From the NCBI RefSeq assembly GCF_000384255.1, contig NZ_KB913035.1, positions 469,262 through 533,261 on the forward strand: a stretch of DNA of 64,000 nt, written 5' to 3'. Of this stretch, positions 1-10,100 are shown piece by piece. Within the stretch, counting starts at the first letter, position 1. Each line of letters opens with the position of its first letter. The position numbers and the translations under genes are program-made. Source of the DNA: Methylotenera mobilis 13 (GTDB lineage: Bacteria > Pseudomonadota > Gammaproteobacteria > Burkholderiales > Methylophilaceae). Below the pieces are notes generated by a model that did no database searches, was not told where the DNA came from, and worked only from the letters and a program-made list of their open reading frames with translations.

Positions 1-328
<328 letters not shown>

Positions 329-439
329 TTAGTGGTGATCATATTACTCTGATTTTTAATTCCACTAAATTCGATGCGATGTTGCGAGTAAAGTTGCTAA
401 TTTATAAAGAGTGCTACAGCATAAGAACAATGGATGGTG

Positions 440-1048
440 TTACCAACGTTGTCCTTGTTTTACGTTTAATAAAGGTTTAATTTTTTCTGAAATAATATTT
501 CTCGCTCTGAATATTCTGGATCGCGTAGTGCCTATGGGACAATCCATTGTGAGTGAAATTTGCTCATAAGATAGTCCATCGATTTCTCTTAAAGTGATTG
601 CTAACTTTAACTCTGATGGCAATGCTTCAATCGAATCGTTGACTGTCTTTGCAATTTGCTTGTTACTCAACTCACTTTCTGGCGTCTCGGGGCTATACAA
701 ATTTGATGCTGTACTTAAATTATCTAAATCTTCAGACTCAATTGAGCAGTCAATTTGAGGGCTATGCTTTTTATCATAGAGATAGCTTCTTGCTGTATTT
801 AAGCCAATTTTATAGAGCCAAGTGTAGAACGCACTGTCACCTCTAAAATTAGCGATTGAGCGATAAGCTTTAATGAATGATTCTTGTACAAGATCTTCAA
901 CAATCGATTGGTTTTTGATGATACGTAGAATAACTCGATACAACTTATTCTGGTATTTCTCTACGAGCAAGCCAAAAGCATGTGCGTCACCTAATTGGCT
1001 AAGCATCACCAATTGTTCATCTATTAATTTTCCGTTAGCAATATTCAC
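440..1048 (-). CDS. RNA polymerase ECF sigma factor, RpoE-like
   Basis: An extracytoplasmic-function sigma-70 factor that redirects RNA polymerase to stress promoters. Region 2 (about residues 15-85) carries the RpoE-like segments AFGLLVEKYQNKLYR, VEDLVQESFIKAYR and FYTWLYKI. Region 4 (about 140-190) carries LPSELKLAITLREIDGLSYE and GTTRSRIFRAR. The chosen GTG start follows AGGGGATAAC and matches RpoE lengths; a TTG at 1084 would add 12 codons. No anti-sigma gene of the RseA type follows: the next gene is katG. Redox or heat control of katG by this factor is only a guess from context. Confidence 0.88.
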   Translation of the reverse strand: MNIANGKLIDEQLVMLSQLGDAHAFGLLVEKYQNKLYRVILRIIKNQSIVEDLVQESFIKAYRSIANFRGDSAFYTWLYKIGLNTARSYLYDKKHSPQIDCSIESEDLDNLSTASNLYSPETPESELSNKQIAKTVNDSIEALPSELKLAITLREIDGLSYEQISLTMDCPIGTTRSRIFRARNIISEKIKPLLNVKQGQRW

Positions 1049-1686
1049 GTTATCCCCTATGCCCCAACATTGAATTTTCTTCAAAACCTTTTTTACTTAC
1101 TTTTTGCCTTAGGTGCTCTTATAAAAATTACACGATCACAATAAGAGGTTGAGTTCATTATAGAGTGATGCTTTTATTTGTGAAGTTAATGTTTCTGATT
1201 GTTTTGATAAGTAAAATAAATCAATGTGCTTATGTAGCATTTCCTCATGAGGCTTGATTAATATGAATTGTGCTAGGTGATTGGTGATATATGTTTTTGT
1301 TGGCTTTTGGATTGCGGCAGATGATGATTAAGTATGGTGGGTGTTATTGCTGTAATGAGAGGTCTTTAATGTATCAATAGCCCTGAAGTTTTTATTGATA
1401 AACGTAACTAAGTTTGTTAAATTAGGTACATCGTTTGAACGGATGTTCAAAGCAGAATTATCAAAGTAGCATGCTAGGTGAGTGGGGTCTCGAAGCCGCC
1501 TCCAAGGGTTTTGTTATTGTTTCAATCAATGATAAAACAAGAATTCCTTATAAGGGGCTGTTTTTATGTACCGCGCGCTTCATGAAGTCATCAATACGCA
1601 TGCTCAGCATCAGCAACTTTTAGTTGCCCTGTCTTTGCAAGTTTTTATTCTATCTACCTTGGCATTAAGCCTCTTTAGGTAATATT
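1049..1686. other. Intergenic region between divergent sigma-factor and GGDEF-EAL genes
   Basis: About 640 bp of AT-rich DNA. Apart from the possible small ORF listed at 1566-1682, I see no convincing gene, repeat or RNA. Promoters for both flanking genes must lie here, but none stands out. Confidence 0.5.
1566..1682 (+). CDS. Possible 38-residue membrane peptide
   Basis: A short ORF starting MYRALHEVINTHAQHQQ and ending in a hydrophobic stretch of about 20 residues (VALSLQVFILSTLALSLF). A GGGG Shine-Dalgarno-like run sits 8 nt before the ATG. It stops 4 nt before the start of the GGDEF-EAL gene, so it could be translationally coupled to it. I do not recognise a family. Its reality rests only on the ribosome site, the spacing and the amphipathic-then-hydrophobic composition. 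Confidence 0.3.
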   Translation: MYRALHEVINTHAQHQQLLVALSLQVFILSTLALSLFR

Positions 1687-4600
1687 TTGAAATTCGATTT
1701 CAAAAAAATCTTAGCAACTCTCCATCAAAGGACATGGATGTCGGTGTTGGTGCTGACCTCTGTATTCTCCGTTTTTGGCTACTATGTTTATACCGAAAAG
1801 CAGTTGGATGATGCCTACGAGGCACGCTATGTTTCTTATCAGTTAGTCGGTCAGTTGAGGCAGACTTCGGATGACCTTACTAGGATGGTTCGCTCATATG
1901 TCTTAACAGGTGATGAGCGATATAAAGTTTACTTCCAGAACATTTTAGATATTCGTAATGGCGATATCCCCCTTCCTGATGGTTACTTCAACTCATACTG
2001 GGATATGGTGATTGTAGGTAAGCTACCAGCACCCTCTCAAGATGGGAAAGGGGTCGCCCTTTTGGAGATGATGCATGCGGCTGGTTTTACGAAGGAAGAG
2101 TTAGATAAGCTTGGTTCAGCCAAAAAGCACTCAGATGAGTTAACCGCGCTAGAGTTTGAGGCAATGCGTCTTGTAGAGTCAGCGACGACAGATATCGATG
2201 CGAATAGATTAAAAGCAGCTCAGATGCTGCTGGTTAATCAATATCATCAGGCAAAGTCTGAAATTATGAAGCCGATTAATGAGACTTTCTTAATGATGGA
2301 TCGTCGCACCTTAAATGCGGTGAATCATGCTAAAACGGTATCTTCTATTTTTCGCGCTATATTTGTTTTTGTTTCGTTGTGGGCCCTATTTTTTATGTGG
2401 CGAGCTTACCGAGCACTACGCTTAACATTGGGTGCCAGTGCAGGTGAGATTCATCAGCATATTTCCAGAATTGGTGGCGGTGATTTCTCTATGCCAATAA
2501 AAATCACACCGGAACAGAGTAAAAGTGTCATTGCTGAGTTGGCGAAAATGCAAGATTTACTTCACTCGCACGATGTAGAGCGTACCCTCGCTGAACAAAA
2601 TTTACGGTTGAATAAAAAGCTTTTGGTAGAAGCGCAACACATTGCCCAAGTTGGGAGTTGGTCATTAGATTGGCAGGCGGGTGACTTGGTCTGGAGCGAT
2701 GAGATTTTCCATCTCTTTGAGATTGATGAGCATCAGTTTTCTGCCAACTATGAAGCGTTTTTGAGTGTCGTGCATCCGTTGGATCGTGCAGAGGTAGAGC
2801 GTATATTTAAAGCATCGTTGGCTAACCATGAGTCCTATGATATTACACACCGATTACTTTTAGCCGACGGTTCAATTAAGTGGGTACATGAGCGAGGCAC
2901 TTCAGATTATGATGCTGAAGGTAATCCTGTCTACTCTCGGGGTACTGTGCAAGATGTGACTGGCCGTCATTACACTGAAGCGCTGATGCGTAAAACCGAG
3001 AGTTACCTGACTAATATTCTTAACTCAGTAGAAGAAGTCATTTGGACAGCTAGTGCGCCAGATTTTAAAATAAACCATGTGAATGCAGCGATAGTAAAGC
3101 TTTGTGGTTTGTCCCAACAGGATTTGATTGAGGATGACAGCTCGTGGATGAATCTGATTCATACTGATGATCGTGTTAAAGCTCGGCTAGCGATGAGTTC
3201 TGTTTTTGGCATAGGAAGAGTCGAGATTGAATATCGTATTGTGCTAGCGGATGGATCTGTTCGTTGGGTATCGGATCGTCGGCATTTGATTTATGGCGAG
3301 CAGGGAGATCCTGCAGAGCTGGTCTGTGTTATTCGTGATGAAACCGATAAAAGGCTAGCTGCTAATGCAGACCGGGAGAGTAAAGAGCGCGTTATTCAAA
3401 TGTTGGAGACCAGTCCAATTGCTGTCCGTATCGCTACTTCCGCAGGAGATAAGGTGCTGTTTGCGAATAAGCGTTATACCGAGTTGATTAATTGCTCTCC
3501 AGACACTGTGATGGGACGAAATCCTAAGCTTTATTATGCTGACCCGCTACAGTACGAAGCACTTTTAGCGCAGGTAAATAGCGGTCATTCTGTTAATGAT
3601 AAATTGATTCAATTAATTGTTGAGAATAAAGGCCCTGTATGGGTAATCGCCTCTTATCGGCCGGTACACTACGAAGGCAGTCCTGCCATGTTGGGTTGGT
3701 TTTACGACGTCACAGATTTAAGGCAGGCACAAGATGCTTTGTTGCTCAGTGAAACGCTCGCTAAGCAGTCGCTTGAAGAATTAAAGTATCAGAAATATGC
3801 ATTAGATAAGCACGCAATAGTTGCGGTGACCGACGTCAAAGGACGTATTACTTACGCTAATGATAAGTTCAGTGAGATTAGCGGTTACTCTGTAGAGGAG
3901 CTTATTGGTCAAGACCATGCAATCCTCAATTCAGGCTATCACCCTAAAGGCTATTTTAAAGAGATGTATCGGGTAGTGGCAAATGGCCAAGTTTGGCATG
4001 ATGAAGTATGCAACCGCGCTAAAGATGGTCACTTGTACTGGGTAGACACAACCATCGCACCTTTTATTGGTGAAGATGGTAAGCCGCAAAGCTATATCTC
4101 TATTCGCACTGACATTACCCAGCGTAAGGCCGCAGAAGATAAAAGTAATTATTTAGCACTTTATGACACGCTGACCAACCTCCCTAACAGGCGGTTATTG
4201 TTAGATCGTTTAAATCAAGCGTTGGCTTCTGCTGCGCGAAGTGTGCGAAACGGTGCGTTACTGTTTTTAGATCTAGATCATTTTAAAACACTAAATGATA
4301 CCCTAGGGCATGATGTGGGCGACTTGTTATTGCAACAGGTTGCAGAACGTCTAACGGCTTGTGTGAGAGAGGGTGATACCGTTGCTCGCCTAGGAGGGGA
4401 TGAGTTTGTTGTAATTCTTGAGGCCCTAAGTGAGCATGACGTTGAAGCTGCCACTCAAGCTGAAACAATAGGTGAAAAAATCATTGGGAAGTTTATTCAG
4501 CCATATCAGTTTAAAGGGTATGAGTATCACATCACTTCCAGCATAGGTATCACGTTATTTGGTAAAAACAACCTGAAGTCTGATGAGTTGTTGAAGCAGG

Positions 4601-5442
4601 CAGATATTGCTATGTATCAGGCCAAGAAGCTGGGACGAAATGCGCTGAGCTTTTTTGACCCAAAAATGCAGGAAGGTATTCAGGCGCGCGTTGATATGGA
4701 GCATGAACTACGCAAAGCGCTGGATAAAAATGAATTCCAATTGTTTTATCAAATGCAGGTAGATGTTGCTGATCGACCAGTAGGTGCAGAAGCCTTAATT
4801 CGTTGGATACATCCAGAGCGGGGATTGATTCCGCCGAATGAATTTATCCTGGTTGCTGAGGAAACTGGGATGATTTTGGCCATCGGCGAGTGGGTGATTG
4901 ATGCTGCTTGCGCACAACTTAAATGTTGGGAAACTGATGAAAAAGCACGTAACTTGACACTTTCAGTAAATGTGAGTGCTAAGCAGTTTCATCAGGTGGA
5001 TTTTGTTGAGCAAATTAAGGCGGCAGTCTCACGTCATGCAGTAAACCCAATGTTGCTAAAACTGGAGTTGACTGAAAGCGCGCTTTTGGATCATGTTGAA
5101 GATACCATCGCAATCATGAATGCATTAAAAGATGTTGGTGTTAGATTCTCGCTTGATGACTTTGGTACTGGGTATTCGTCGCTTCAATATCTCAGGCTGT
5201 TGCCTCTTTATCAACTGAAGATAGACCGTTCATTTGTACAAGATATTGCAGGCAAGGGGAGCGACCAAGCGATTGTACGCACCATTATTGCGATGGCACA
5301 TACTTTAAACTTAAATGTGATTGCAGAAGGGGTTGAAACCCAAGTGCAGCAAGGCATACTGTTAGATAGCGGCTGCGTGCATTATCAAGGCTATTTGTTC
5401 AGTAAACCTTTGCCTGTTGATGTATTTGAGCGATTGCTTTAA
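1687..5442 (+). CDS. Membrane sensor with PAS domains, GGDEF and EAL
   Basis: A 1251-residue c-di-GMP turnover protein. TM helices lie near residues 18-35 and 218-238. Between them is a helical periplasmic sensor, and a HAMP-like linker follows. Several PAS/PAC repeats fill about 305-810; two contain the WSLDW and VRWVSDRR type segments. The GGDEF domain (about 820-985) has an intact GGDEF active site at 903-907. The EAL domain (about 1000-1245) has EAL at 1035-1037, plus the [10 protein letters not shown] and EGVET motifs. Both diguanylate cyclase and phosphodiesterase activity therefore look possible. The start is TTG at 1687, with AGG upstream. The ligand of the sensor is unknown. Confidence 0.93.
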   Translation: MKFDFKKILATLHQRTWMSVLVLTSVFSVFGYYVYTEKQLDDAYEARYVSYQLVGQLRQTSDDLTRMVRSYVLTGDERYKVYFQNILDIRNGDIPLPDGYFNSYWDMVIVGKLPAPSQDGKGVALLEMMHAAGFTKEELDKLGSAKKHSDELTALEFEAMRLVESATTDIDANRLKAAQMLLVNQYHQAKSEIMKPINETFLMMDRRTLNAVNHAKTVSSIFRAIFVFVSLWALFFMWRAYRALRLTLGASAGEIHQHISRIGGGDFSMPIKITPEQSKSVIAELAKMQDLLHSHDVERTLAEQNLRLNKKLLVEAQHIAQVGSWSLDWQAGDLVWSDEIFHLFEIDEHQFSANYEAFLSVVHPLDRAEVERIFKASLANHESYDITHRLLLADGSIKWVHERGTSDYDAEGNPVYSRGTVQDVTGRHYTEALMRKTESYLTNILNSVEEVIWTASAPDFKINHVNAAIVKLCGLSQQDLIEDDSSWMNLIHTDDRVKARLAMSSVFGIGRVEIEYRIVLADGSVRWVSDRRHLIYGEQGDPAELVCVIRDETDKRLAANADRESKERVIQMLETSPIAVRIATSAGDKVLFANKRYTELINCSPDTVMGRNPKLYYADPLQYEALLAQVNSGHSVNDKLIQLIVENKGPVWVIASYRPVHYEGSPAMLGWFYDVTDLRQAQDALLLSETLAKQSLEELKYQKYALDKHAIVAVTDVKGRITYANDKFSEISGYSVEELIGQDHAILNSGYHPKGYFKEMYRVVANGQVWHDEVCNRAKDGHLYWVDTTIAPFIGEDGKPQSYISIRTDITQRKAAEDKSNYLALYDTLTNLPNRRLLLDRLNQALASAARSVRNGALLFLDLDHFKTLNDTLGHDVGDLLLQQVAERLTACVREGDTVARLGGDEFVVILEALSEHDVEAATQAETIGEKIIGKFIQPYQFKGYEYHITSSIGITLFGKNNLKSDELLKQADIAMYQAKKLGRNALSFFDPKMQEGIQARVDMEHELRKALDKNEFQLFYQMQVDVADRPVGAEALIRWIHPERGLIPPNEFILVAEETGMILAIGEWVIDAACAQLKCWETDEKARNLTLSVNVSAKQFHQVDFVEQIKAAVSRHAVNPMLLKLELTESALLDHVEDTIAIMNALKDVGVRFSLDDFGTGYSSLQYLRLLPLYQLKIDRSFVQDIAGKGSDQAIVRTIIAMAHTLNLNVIAEGVETQVQQGILLDSGCVHYQGYLFSKPLPVDVFERLL

Positions 5443-5765
5443 AGCTCATAATCTTGCTGTGCTTGATTGGTGGAGATTGATTTGCTTCACTTGAGTTTTG
5501 CTGGGCTCAAGTTGATTGCGCCTGAGTGATGCCTAACAGCGATGTAAAACAGAGCCGCGCTGTAAAGTCAGCGTCGCTGTCTTGACATTTTTAATCTCCA
5601 CGACTTTGTCTTCAGAAAGTACCGTAAATACCACTAAGTTGTATCAACTGAGCTTTAAAGTGTTAAAATTGCACAAGACGATTGGTTTTAAAGACAAAAA
5701 AGCAAAAAATTGTTTAAAATTTTGCTCAATATTCATCAGTGCCTACTGATTGTTACGTAGTGCAT

Positions 5766-5786
5766 ATGAATTTTTATTTTTGCTAG
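5766..5786 (+). promoter_or_regulatory. Putative leader peptide MNFYFC before DAHP synthase
   Basis: ATG AAT TTT TAT TTT TGC TAG encodes a six-residue peptide in which three of five residues after Met are Phe or Tyr. It is about 110 nt upstream of a terminator-like hairpin and 190 nt upstream of the DAHP synthase start. This is the arrangement expected of ribosome-mediated attenuation by aromatic amino acids. The ribosome site is weak and the peptide is very short, so chance is possible. Confidence 0.25.
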
Positions 5787-5895
5787 ATGCTTGTGTTGGA
5801 TTGGCTATTTAGCTAGTTTAGTAGTTGCGCTAAATGGCTGATAAAGTTTGGCGAGTGCCTTGATCGGCAGCTGCCTCAATCGTTTTATTGTTGAT

Positions 5896-5925
5896 AAGCC
5901 CGCGATATACGGGCTTTGTTGTTTC
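5896..5925 (+). terminator. Terminator-like hairpin in the DAHP synthase leader
   Basis: The stem AAGCCCG/CGGGCTT has a 7-nt loop and is followed by a U-rich tract (TGTTGTTTCTG). It ends about 55 nt before the DAHP synthase ATG, on the same strand, so it would either be an attenuator or terminate an upstream transcript. Confidence 0.5.
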
Positions 5926-5978
5926 TGATTTTTGATTTTTGTTGCACCAAATCTTGTTGCAGCAAATGAGTTATCTAA

Positions 5979-7073
5979 ATGAGCCCTATCCAAAAAATTA
6001 TTACTGATGATGTGCGCATCATCGAAATCAAAGAGCTGACGCTACCGTCTGTGCTGTTGGATAAACTTGAGCCCAGTACTGCCACGACAGATAGAATCGT
6101 TAAAACACGTACGGATATTCATCGTATCTTACATAGTGCAAATGACCGTCTGTTAGTGGTGATTGGGCCGTGTTCTATTCATGATTATGATGCAGGGATT
6201 GAATACGCAAAGCGCCTGTTAACGCAATATCACAAACATATTAATGAGTTGTTGATTGTGATGCGTGTGTATTTTGAAAAGCCACGCACCACGGTTGGTT
6301 GGAAAGGCTTAATTAACGATCCGCATTTGGATGGTAGCTTCAATATCAATGCCGGTTTAGAGTTGGCTAGACGGTTTTTGCTGGAAGTGAATGAGCTGGG
6401 TTTGCCAGCAGCGACTGAGTTCTTAGATACGATTACGCCACAATATACGGCAGACTTAGTGAGTTGGGGTGCGATCGGTGCGCGCACGACTGAGTCGCAG
6501 ATTCATCGGGAGTTAGCGTCTGGCTTATCTTGCCCGGTTGGTTTTAAAAATGGCACAGATGGCAATATTCGTATTGCTGTCGATGCAATTAAAGCTGCCG
6601 CAAGTCCTCATCACTTTTTATCTGTGACTAAAGAAGGCCGTTCAGCCATTATTTCTACGACAGGTAATGAAGACTGTCATGTGATTTTGCGCGGTGGTAA
6701 AACGCCTAATTATGATGCAGCAAGCGTAGACGCTGCCGCGGTTGAGTTGGCGCAGTCGGGCCTAAATGCCAAAGTAATGATTGATTGCTCACATGCTAAC
6801 AGTCAGCGCCAATATCAGTTGCAAGCACAAGTGGCGGCAAACGTAGCCGAGCAGTTAAATGCTGGCGATGACCGTATCATGGGCTTAATGATTGAATCGC
6901 ATCTACATGCTGGGCGTCAGGACCATGCGCCAGGTTGCGAATTGACTTATGGCCAGTCGATTACTGATGCTTGCTTGGGATGGGAAGAGACATTGCCCTT
7001 ACTGGATATGCTCGCTGAAAGTGTGAAGGCTCGTCGCCTTAGAAATCAGCAAGATGACGACGCGGATGAGTAA
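5979..7073 (+). CDS. aroG: 3-deoxy-7-phosphoheptulonate synthase (class I DAHP synthase)
   Basis: Condenses phosphoenolpyruvate with erythrose 4-phosphate, the first step of the shikimate pathway. At 364 residues it is close to the AroF/G/H family length. Family motifs are visible: VVIGPCSIHD, MRVYFEKPRTTVGWKG, GARTTESQIHRELASG, GFKNGTDGN, MIDCSHANS, and the C-terminal MIESHLHAGRQD and SITDACLGWE. Which aromatic amino acid inhibits it cannot be read here, so the aroG symbol is generic. The upstream leader may attenuate transcription. The ribosome site is weak. Confidence 0.93.
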   Translation: MSPIQKIITDDVRIIEIKELTLPSVLLDKLEPSTATTDRIVKTRTDIHRILHSANDRLLVVIGPCSIHDYDAGIEYAKRLLTQYHKHINELLIVMRVYFEKPRTTVGWKGLINDPHLDGSFNINAGLELARRFLLEVNELGLPAATEFLDTITPQYTADLVSWGAIGARTTESQIHRELASGLSCPVGFKNGTDGNIRIAVDAIKAAASPHHFLSVTKEGRSAIISTTGNEDCHVILRGGKTPNYDAASVDAAAVELAQSGLNAKVMIDCSHANSQRQYQLQAQVAANVAEQLNAGDDRIMGLMIESHLHAGRQDHAPGCELTYGQSITDACLGWEETLPLLDMLAESVKARRLRNQQDDDADE

Positions 7074-7182
7074 ATATTCATCTGCTTGATTGGTTAAATC
7101 TGGGTGGCGTGGCCTCAATAAAATTGAGACAGATTCAGGTATAATCGCGGGTTATTTAACGTATTGAGAGAGGTGATTTTAT

Positions 7183-7467
7183 ATGCCTATTTACGATTAT
7201 CAATGTAGTAGCTGCGGACACAAAGCAGAGGTGATGCGCAAAGTGAGTGCTGCAAGTGTAGAAGCTTGCCCACAGTGCGCTAAAGAGACTTTTGCTAAGC
7301 AAGTGTCTGCACCGAGTTTTCAGTTAACTGGCAGTGGCTGGTATGCGACTGACTTCAAAGGTGGTGCGAGTAAGACAGCTAAACCAGCTGACTCAGCCAC
7401 CTCTGAATCGGCTAGTGAGTCAAGCGCTGCACCAACTGCTTGCGCTACGGGTTGTGCGTGCCACTAG
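7183..7467 (+). CDS. FmdB-type zinc-ribbon protein
   Basis: A 94-residue protein with the FmdB family start MPIYDYQCSSCGHKAEV and a second Cys pair CPQC, a four-cysteine zinc ribbon over about residues 8-36. The Ser/Ala-rich tail ends in CATGCACH, which may add a metal site. FmdB was named as a putative regulator in methylotrophs, but its biochemical role is not established. AGAGGTG is a good ribosome site. It lies immediately before the DUF502 and aspS genes, a common betaproteobacterial order, so the three probably form an operon. Confidence 0.9.
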   Translation: MPIYDYQCSSCGHKAEVMRKVSAASVEACPQCAKETFAKQVSAPSFQLTGSGWYATDFKGGASKTAKPADSATSESASESSAAPTACATGCACH

Positions 7468-7473
7468 GCGCGG

Positions 7474-8118
7474 TTGAATGACTCAACGTTAATGAAAAAA
7501 TACTTTATTACAGGCTTGTTAGTGTTAGTGCCATTGGTGATTACCATCTGGGTGCTAAAGTCATTCATCGGTGTGATGGATCAAAGCCTGTTGCTGTTAC
7601 CAGAAGCTTGGCATCCACATACCTTTTTAGGTCGTGATATTCCGGGCATTGGTGCGATTTTAACGGTGCTGATCGTGTTGACCACAGGGTTGATTGCGAC
7701 CAATTTTTTTGGCATGCAGCTCATCATTCTCTGGGAAAAGCTGCTTAATCACCTACCTGTGGTGAAGTCGATTTACTCTAGCGTCAAGCAGGTGTCTGAT
7801 ACTTTATTTTCAGATTCTGGTAATGCGTTTCGTCAGGCTGTACTAGTGCAGTTTCCGCGAGAGGGTGCGTGGACAATTGCTTTTGTGACGGGCACACCAG
7901 GCGGCGATGTGGCGAATCATCTGCAAGGCGATTACGTTAGCGTGTTTGTGCCAACCACACCAAACCCGACGGGCGGTTATTTTTTGATGATGCCTAAAGC
8001 TGACGTGATAGCGCTCGAAATGACGGTAGATGAAGCACTGAAGTATATTATTTCTATGGGTGTGGTTGCGCCTGTAAACAAGATTCCAAAACTTTTAACT
8101 CAATATCCAAACAATTAA
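7474..8118 (+). CDS. DUF502 family inner-membrane protein
   Basis: A 214-residue protein with two N-terminal membrane segments (about 7-30 and 58-82). The family segment KLLNHLPVVKSIYSSVKQVSDTLF and a soluble C-terminal half containing PNPTGGYFLM follow. Function is unknown; it is conserved next to aspS in many betaproteobacteria. The TTG at 7474 has AGGCG just upstream. An ATG at 7492 would give the more usual MKKYFITG start, so the first six residues are uncertain. Confidence 0.88.
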   Translation: MNDSTLMKKYFITGLLVLVPLVITIWVLKSFIGVMDQSLLLLPEAWHPHTFLGRDIPGIGAILTVLIVLTTGLIATNFFGMQLIILWEKLLNHLPVVKSIYSSVKQVSDTLFSDSGNAFRQAVLVQFPREGAWTIAFVTGTPGGDVANHLQGDYVSVFVPTTPNPTGGYFLMMPKADVIALEMTVDEALKYIISMGVVAPVNKIPKLLTQYPNN

Positions 8119-8121
8119 ATT

Positions 8122-9909
8122 ATGATGCGTACACATTACTGCGGCCATTTAAACCGCGAACACATTGGTCAAACTGTCACATTATGTGGTTGGGCGCATC
8201 GTCGCCGTGACCACGGTGGTGTTATTTTTATTGATTTGCGTGACCGTGAAGGTTTGGCGCAAATCGTGATTGACCCTGATACCAAAGACGCATTTGCGAT
8301 TGCGGAAACTGTACGCAGTGAGTTTGTACTAAAAGTGGTGTGTAAAGTGCGTGCGCGCCCAGAAGGCACAGTTAACCCAAACTTACCTACGGGTGAAGTG
8401 GAAATGCTAGCGACTGAGATTGAGGTATTAAACCCATCACTCACGCCACCGTTCATGTTGGATGATGAAAACCTGACTGAAACCGTGCGTTTAGAGCACC
8501 GCTATATTGATTTGCGCCGCCCTGCGATGCAAAAAAACATGATGTTGCGTTATCGCGTGGCTAAAACCTTGCGTGACTACTTGGATGTGAACGGCTTCAT
8601 TGAAGTTGAAACACCAATGCTGACACGTAGCACACCAGAAGGCGCGCGTGATTACCTAGTACCTAGCCGTGTGCATCATGGTCAGTTCTTTGCGCTGCCA
8701 CAATCACCACAATTGTTTAAACAATTGTTGATGGTGTCTGGCTTTGACCGCTACTTCCAAATTACTAAATGTTTCCGTGATGAAGACTTGCGTGCTGATC
8801 GTCAGCCAGAATTCACACAAGTGGATATTGAAACATCGTTTATGGAAGAAAACGATATTATGGATTTGGTGGAAGAAATGATTCGCCAAATGCTGAAAAA
8901 AGTCCAAAACGTAGAGTTACCAGCTCAATTCCCACGTATGCCATTTGCTGAAGCAATGAGCCGCTACGGTTCAGATAAGCCAGATATGCGCGTGACCTTA
9001 GAAATCACTGAGCTTTCAGATGTGATGAAAGATGTAGATTTTAAAGTATTTGCGGGTGCTGCCAATATGGCAGGTGGGCGTGTGGCAGCCTTACGCGTGC
9101 CTAACGGCGCGGCAATTAGCCGTTCTGAAATTGATGCCTACACAGAGTTCGTAAAAATCTACGGTGCTAAAGGTTTGGCTTACATCAAGATTAACGACAT
9201 CACTAAATTGAACGAAGAAGGCTTGCAAAGCCCGATTGTTAAAAATATTCATGTCACAGCGTTACAAGCGATTATTGACCGCACTGGCGCACAAAATGGC
9301 GATATCGTGTTCTTTGGTGCAGATAAAACTAAAGTAGTGAATGAAGCTTTAGGTGCGTTGCGCCTTAAAGTTGGTCACGATAAAGGCCATGTAGATGGCC
9401 GCGCATGGGCGCCATTGTGGGTAGTTGATTTCCCAATGTTCGAACATGATGAAGAAGCTGATCGTTGGGTGGCATTACACCATCCGTTCACTGCACCAAA
9501 AGATGGTCACGAAGACTTGTTAGCCACTAACCCAGGTGCGTGTTTATCAAAAGCTTATGACATGGTCTTAAACGGATGGGAAGTAGGTGGCGGTTCTGTG
9601 CGTATCCATCAGCAAGAAGTGCAATCTAAAGTGTTCGATGCTCTAAAAATAAGCCGTGAAGAAGCGCAAGAGAAGTTTGGTTTCTTGTTAGACGCATTGC
9701 AATACGGTGCGCCTCCGCACGGTGGTTTGGCATTCGGTTTAGACCGTTTGGTCACATTGATGGCAGGTGCAGAATCTATTCGTGATGTCATCGCATTCCC
9801 GAAAACACAACGTGCTCAGTGCTTGATGACCAATGCGCCGAATGAAGTGGATGAGAAGCAGTTGCGTGAATTACATATTCGCGTTCGCTCACAAACGCCA
9901 GCGGCGTAA
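8122..9909 (+). CDS. aspS: Aspartyl-tRNA synthetase
   Basis: Class IIb aminoacyl-tRNA synthetase that charges tRNA-Asp. The 595 residues run in the usual bacterial order: an N-terminal OB-fold ([22 protein letters not shown]), motif 1, motif 2 ([20 protein letters not shown]), the GAD insertion (about 290-420) and motif 3 ([15 protein letters not shown]). The gene starts 3 nt after the DUF502 stop without a clear ribosome site, so translational coupling is likely. A second ATG follows directly. Whether it also charges tRNA-Asn cannot be judged here. Confidence 0.97.
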   Translation: MMRTHYCGHLNREHIGQTVTLCGWAHRRRDHGGVIFIDLRDREGLAQIVIDPDTKDAFAIAETVRSEFVLKVVCKVRARPEGTVNPNLPTGEVEMLATEIEVLNPSLTPPFMLDDENLTETVRLEHRYIDLRRPAMQKNMMLRYRVAKTLRDYLDVNGFIEVETPMLTRSTPEGARDYLVPSRVHHGQFFALPQSPQLFKQLLMVSGFDRYFQITKCFRDEDLRADRQPEFTQVDIETSFMEENDIMDLVEEMIRQMLKKVQNVELPAQFPRMPFAEAMSRYGSDKPDMRVTLEITELSDVMKDVDFKVFAGAANMAGGRVAALRVPNGAAISRSEIDAYTEFVKIYGAKGLAYIKINDITKLNEEGLQSPIVKNIHVTALQAIIDRTGAQNGDIVFFGADKTKVVNEALGALRLKVGHDKGHVDGRAWAPLWVVDFPMFEHDEEADRWVALHHPFTAPKDGHEDLLATNPGACLSKAYDMVLNGWEVGGGSVRIHQQEVQSKVFDALKISREEAQEKFGFLLDALQYGAPPHGGLAFGLDRLVTLMAGAESIRDVIAFPKTQRAQCLMTNAPNEVDEKQLRELHIRVRSQTPAA

Positions 9910-10039
9910 AATGCACTCGCTTTACGATAACGTCGTTACATCCGCTTGCCGTACTTTCGTACTGTCTACGCGTATGTGCCTAGTGCTCGTATCGCGAGTT
10001 GCACTTTAAAATGATTGAAGTGTAGTTTCTAAACTCAGA

Positions 10040-10070
10040 TGGTTAGTCTTAACTCCTCTAAGACTAACCA
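10040..10070. terminator. Perfect 12-bp inverted repeat between aspS and apt
   Basis: TGGTTAGTCTTA and its exact complement flank the 7-nt loop ACTCCTC. Neither side carries a T-run, so it is not a classic intrinsic terminator. It may be a Rho-independent-like barrier, or a processing or stabilising structure in the apt leader. Confidence 0.45.
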
Positions 10071-10100
10071 CTCAATTTGACCAATATGGTGTAAGTGCTT

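Larger units (their letters stand above)
5443..5978 (+). other. Long leader region of the DAHP synthase gene
   Basis: A 536 bp gap with no full-length gene. It holds a minimal ORF and a terminator-like hairpin, both listed separately, that could form an attenuator. An inverted repeat ACTTGAG/CTCAAGT lies near 5489-5512, shortly after the GGDEF-EAL gene, and may be its terminator. Confidence 0.4.

Noticed and set aside
1435..1623. 62-codon ORF upstream of the GGDEF-EAL gene
   Set aside because: No ribosome site, no protein-like pattern, and it overlaps the better-supported small ORF at 1566 in another frame.
7124..7145. Promoter TTGAGA/TATAAT before the FmdB gene
   Set aside because: The spacing is only 10 bp, too short for a sigma-70 promoter, although TATAAT alone may be a real -10.
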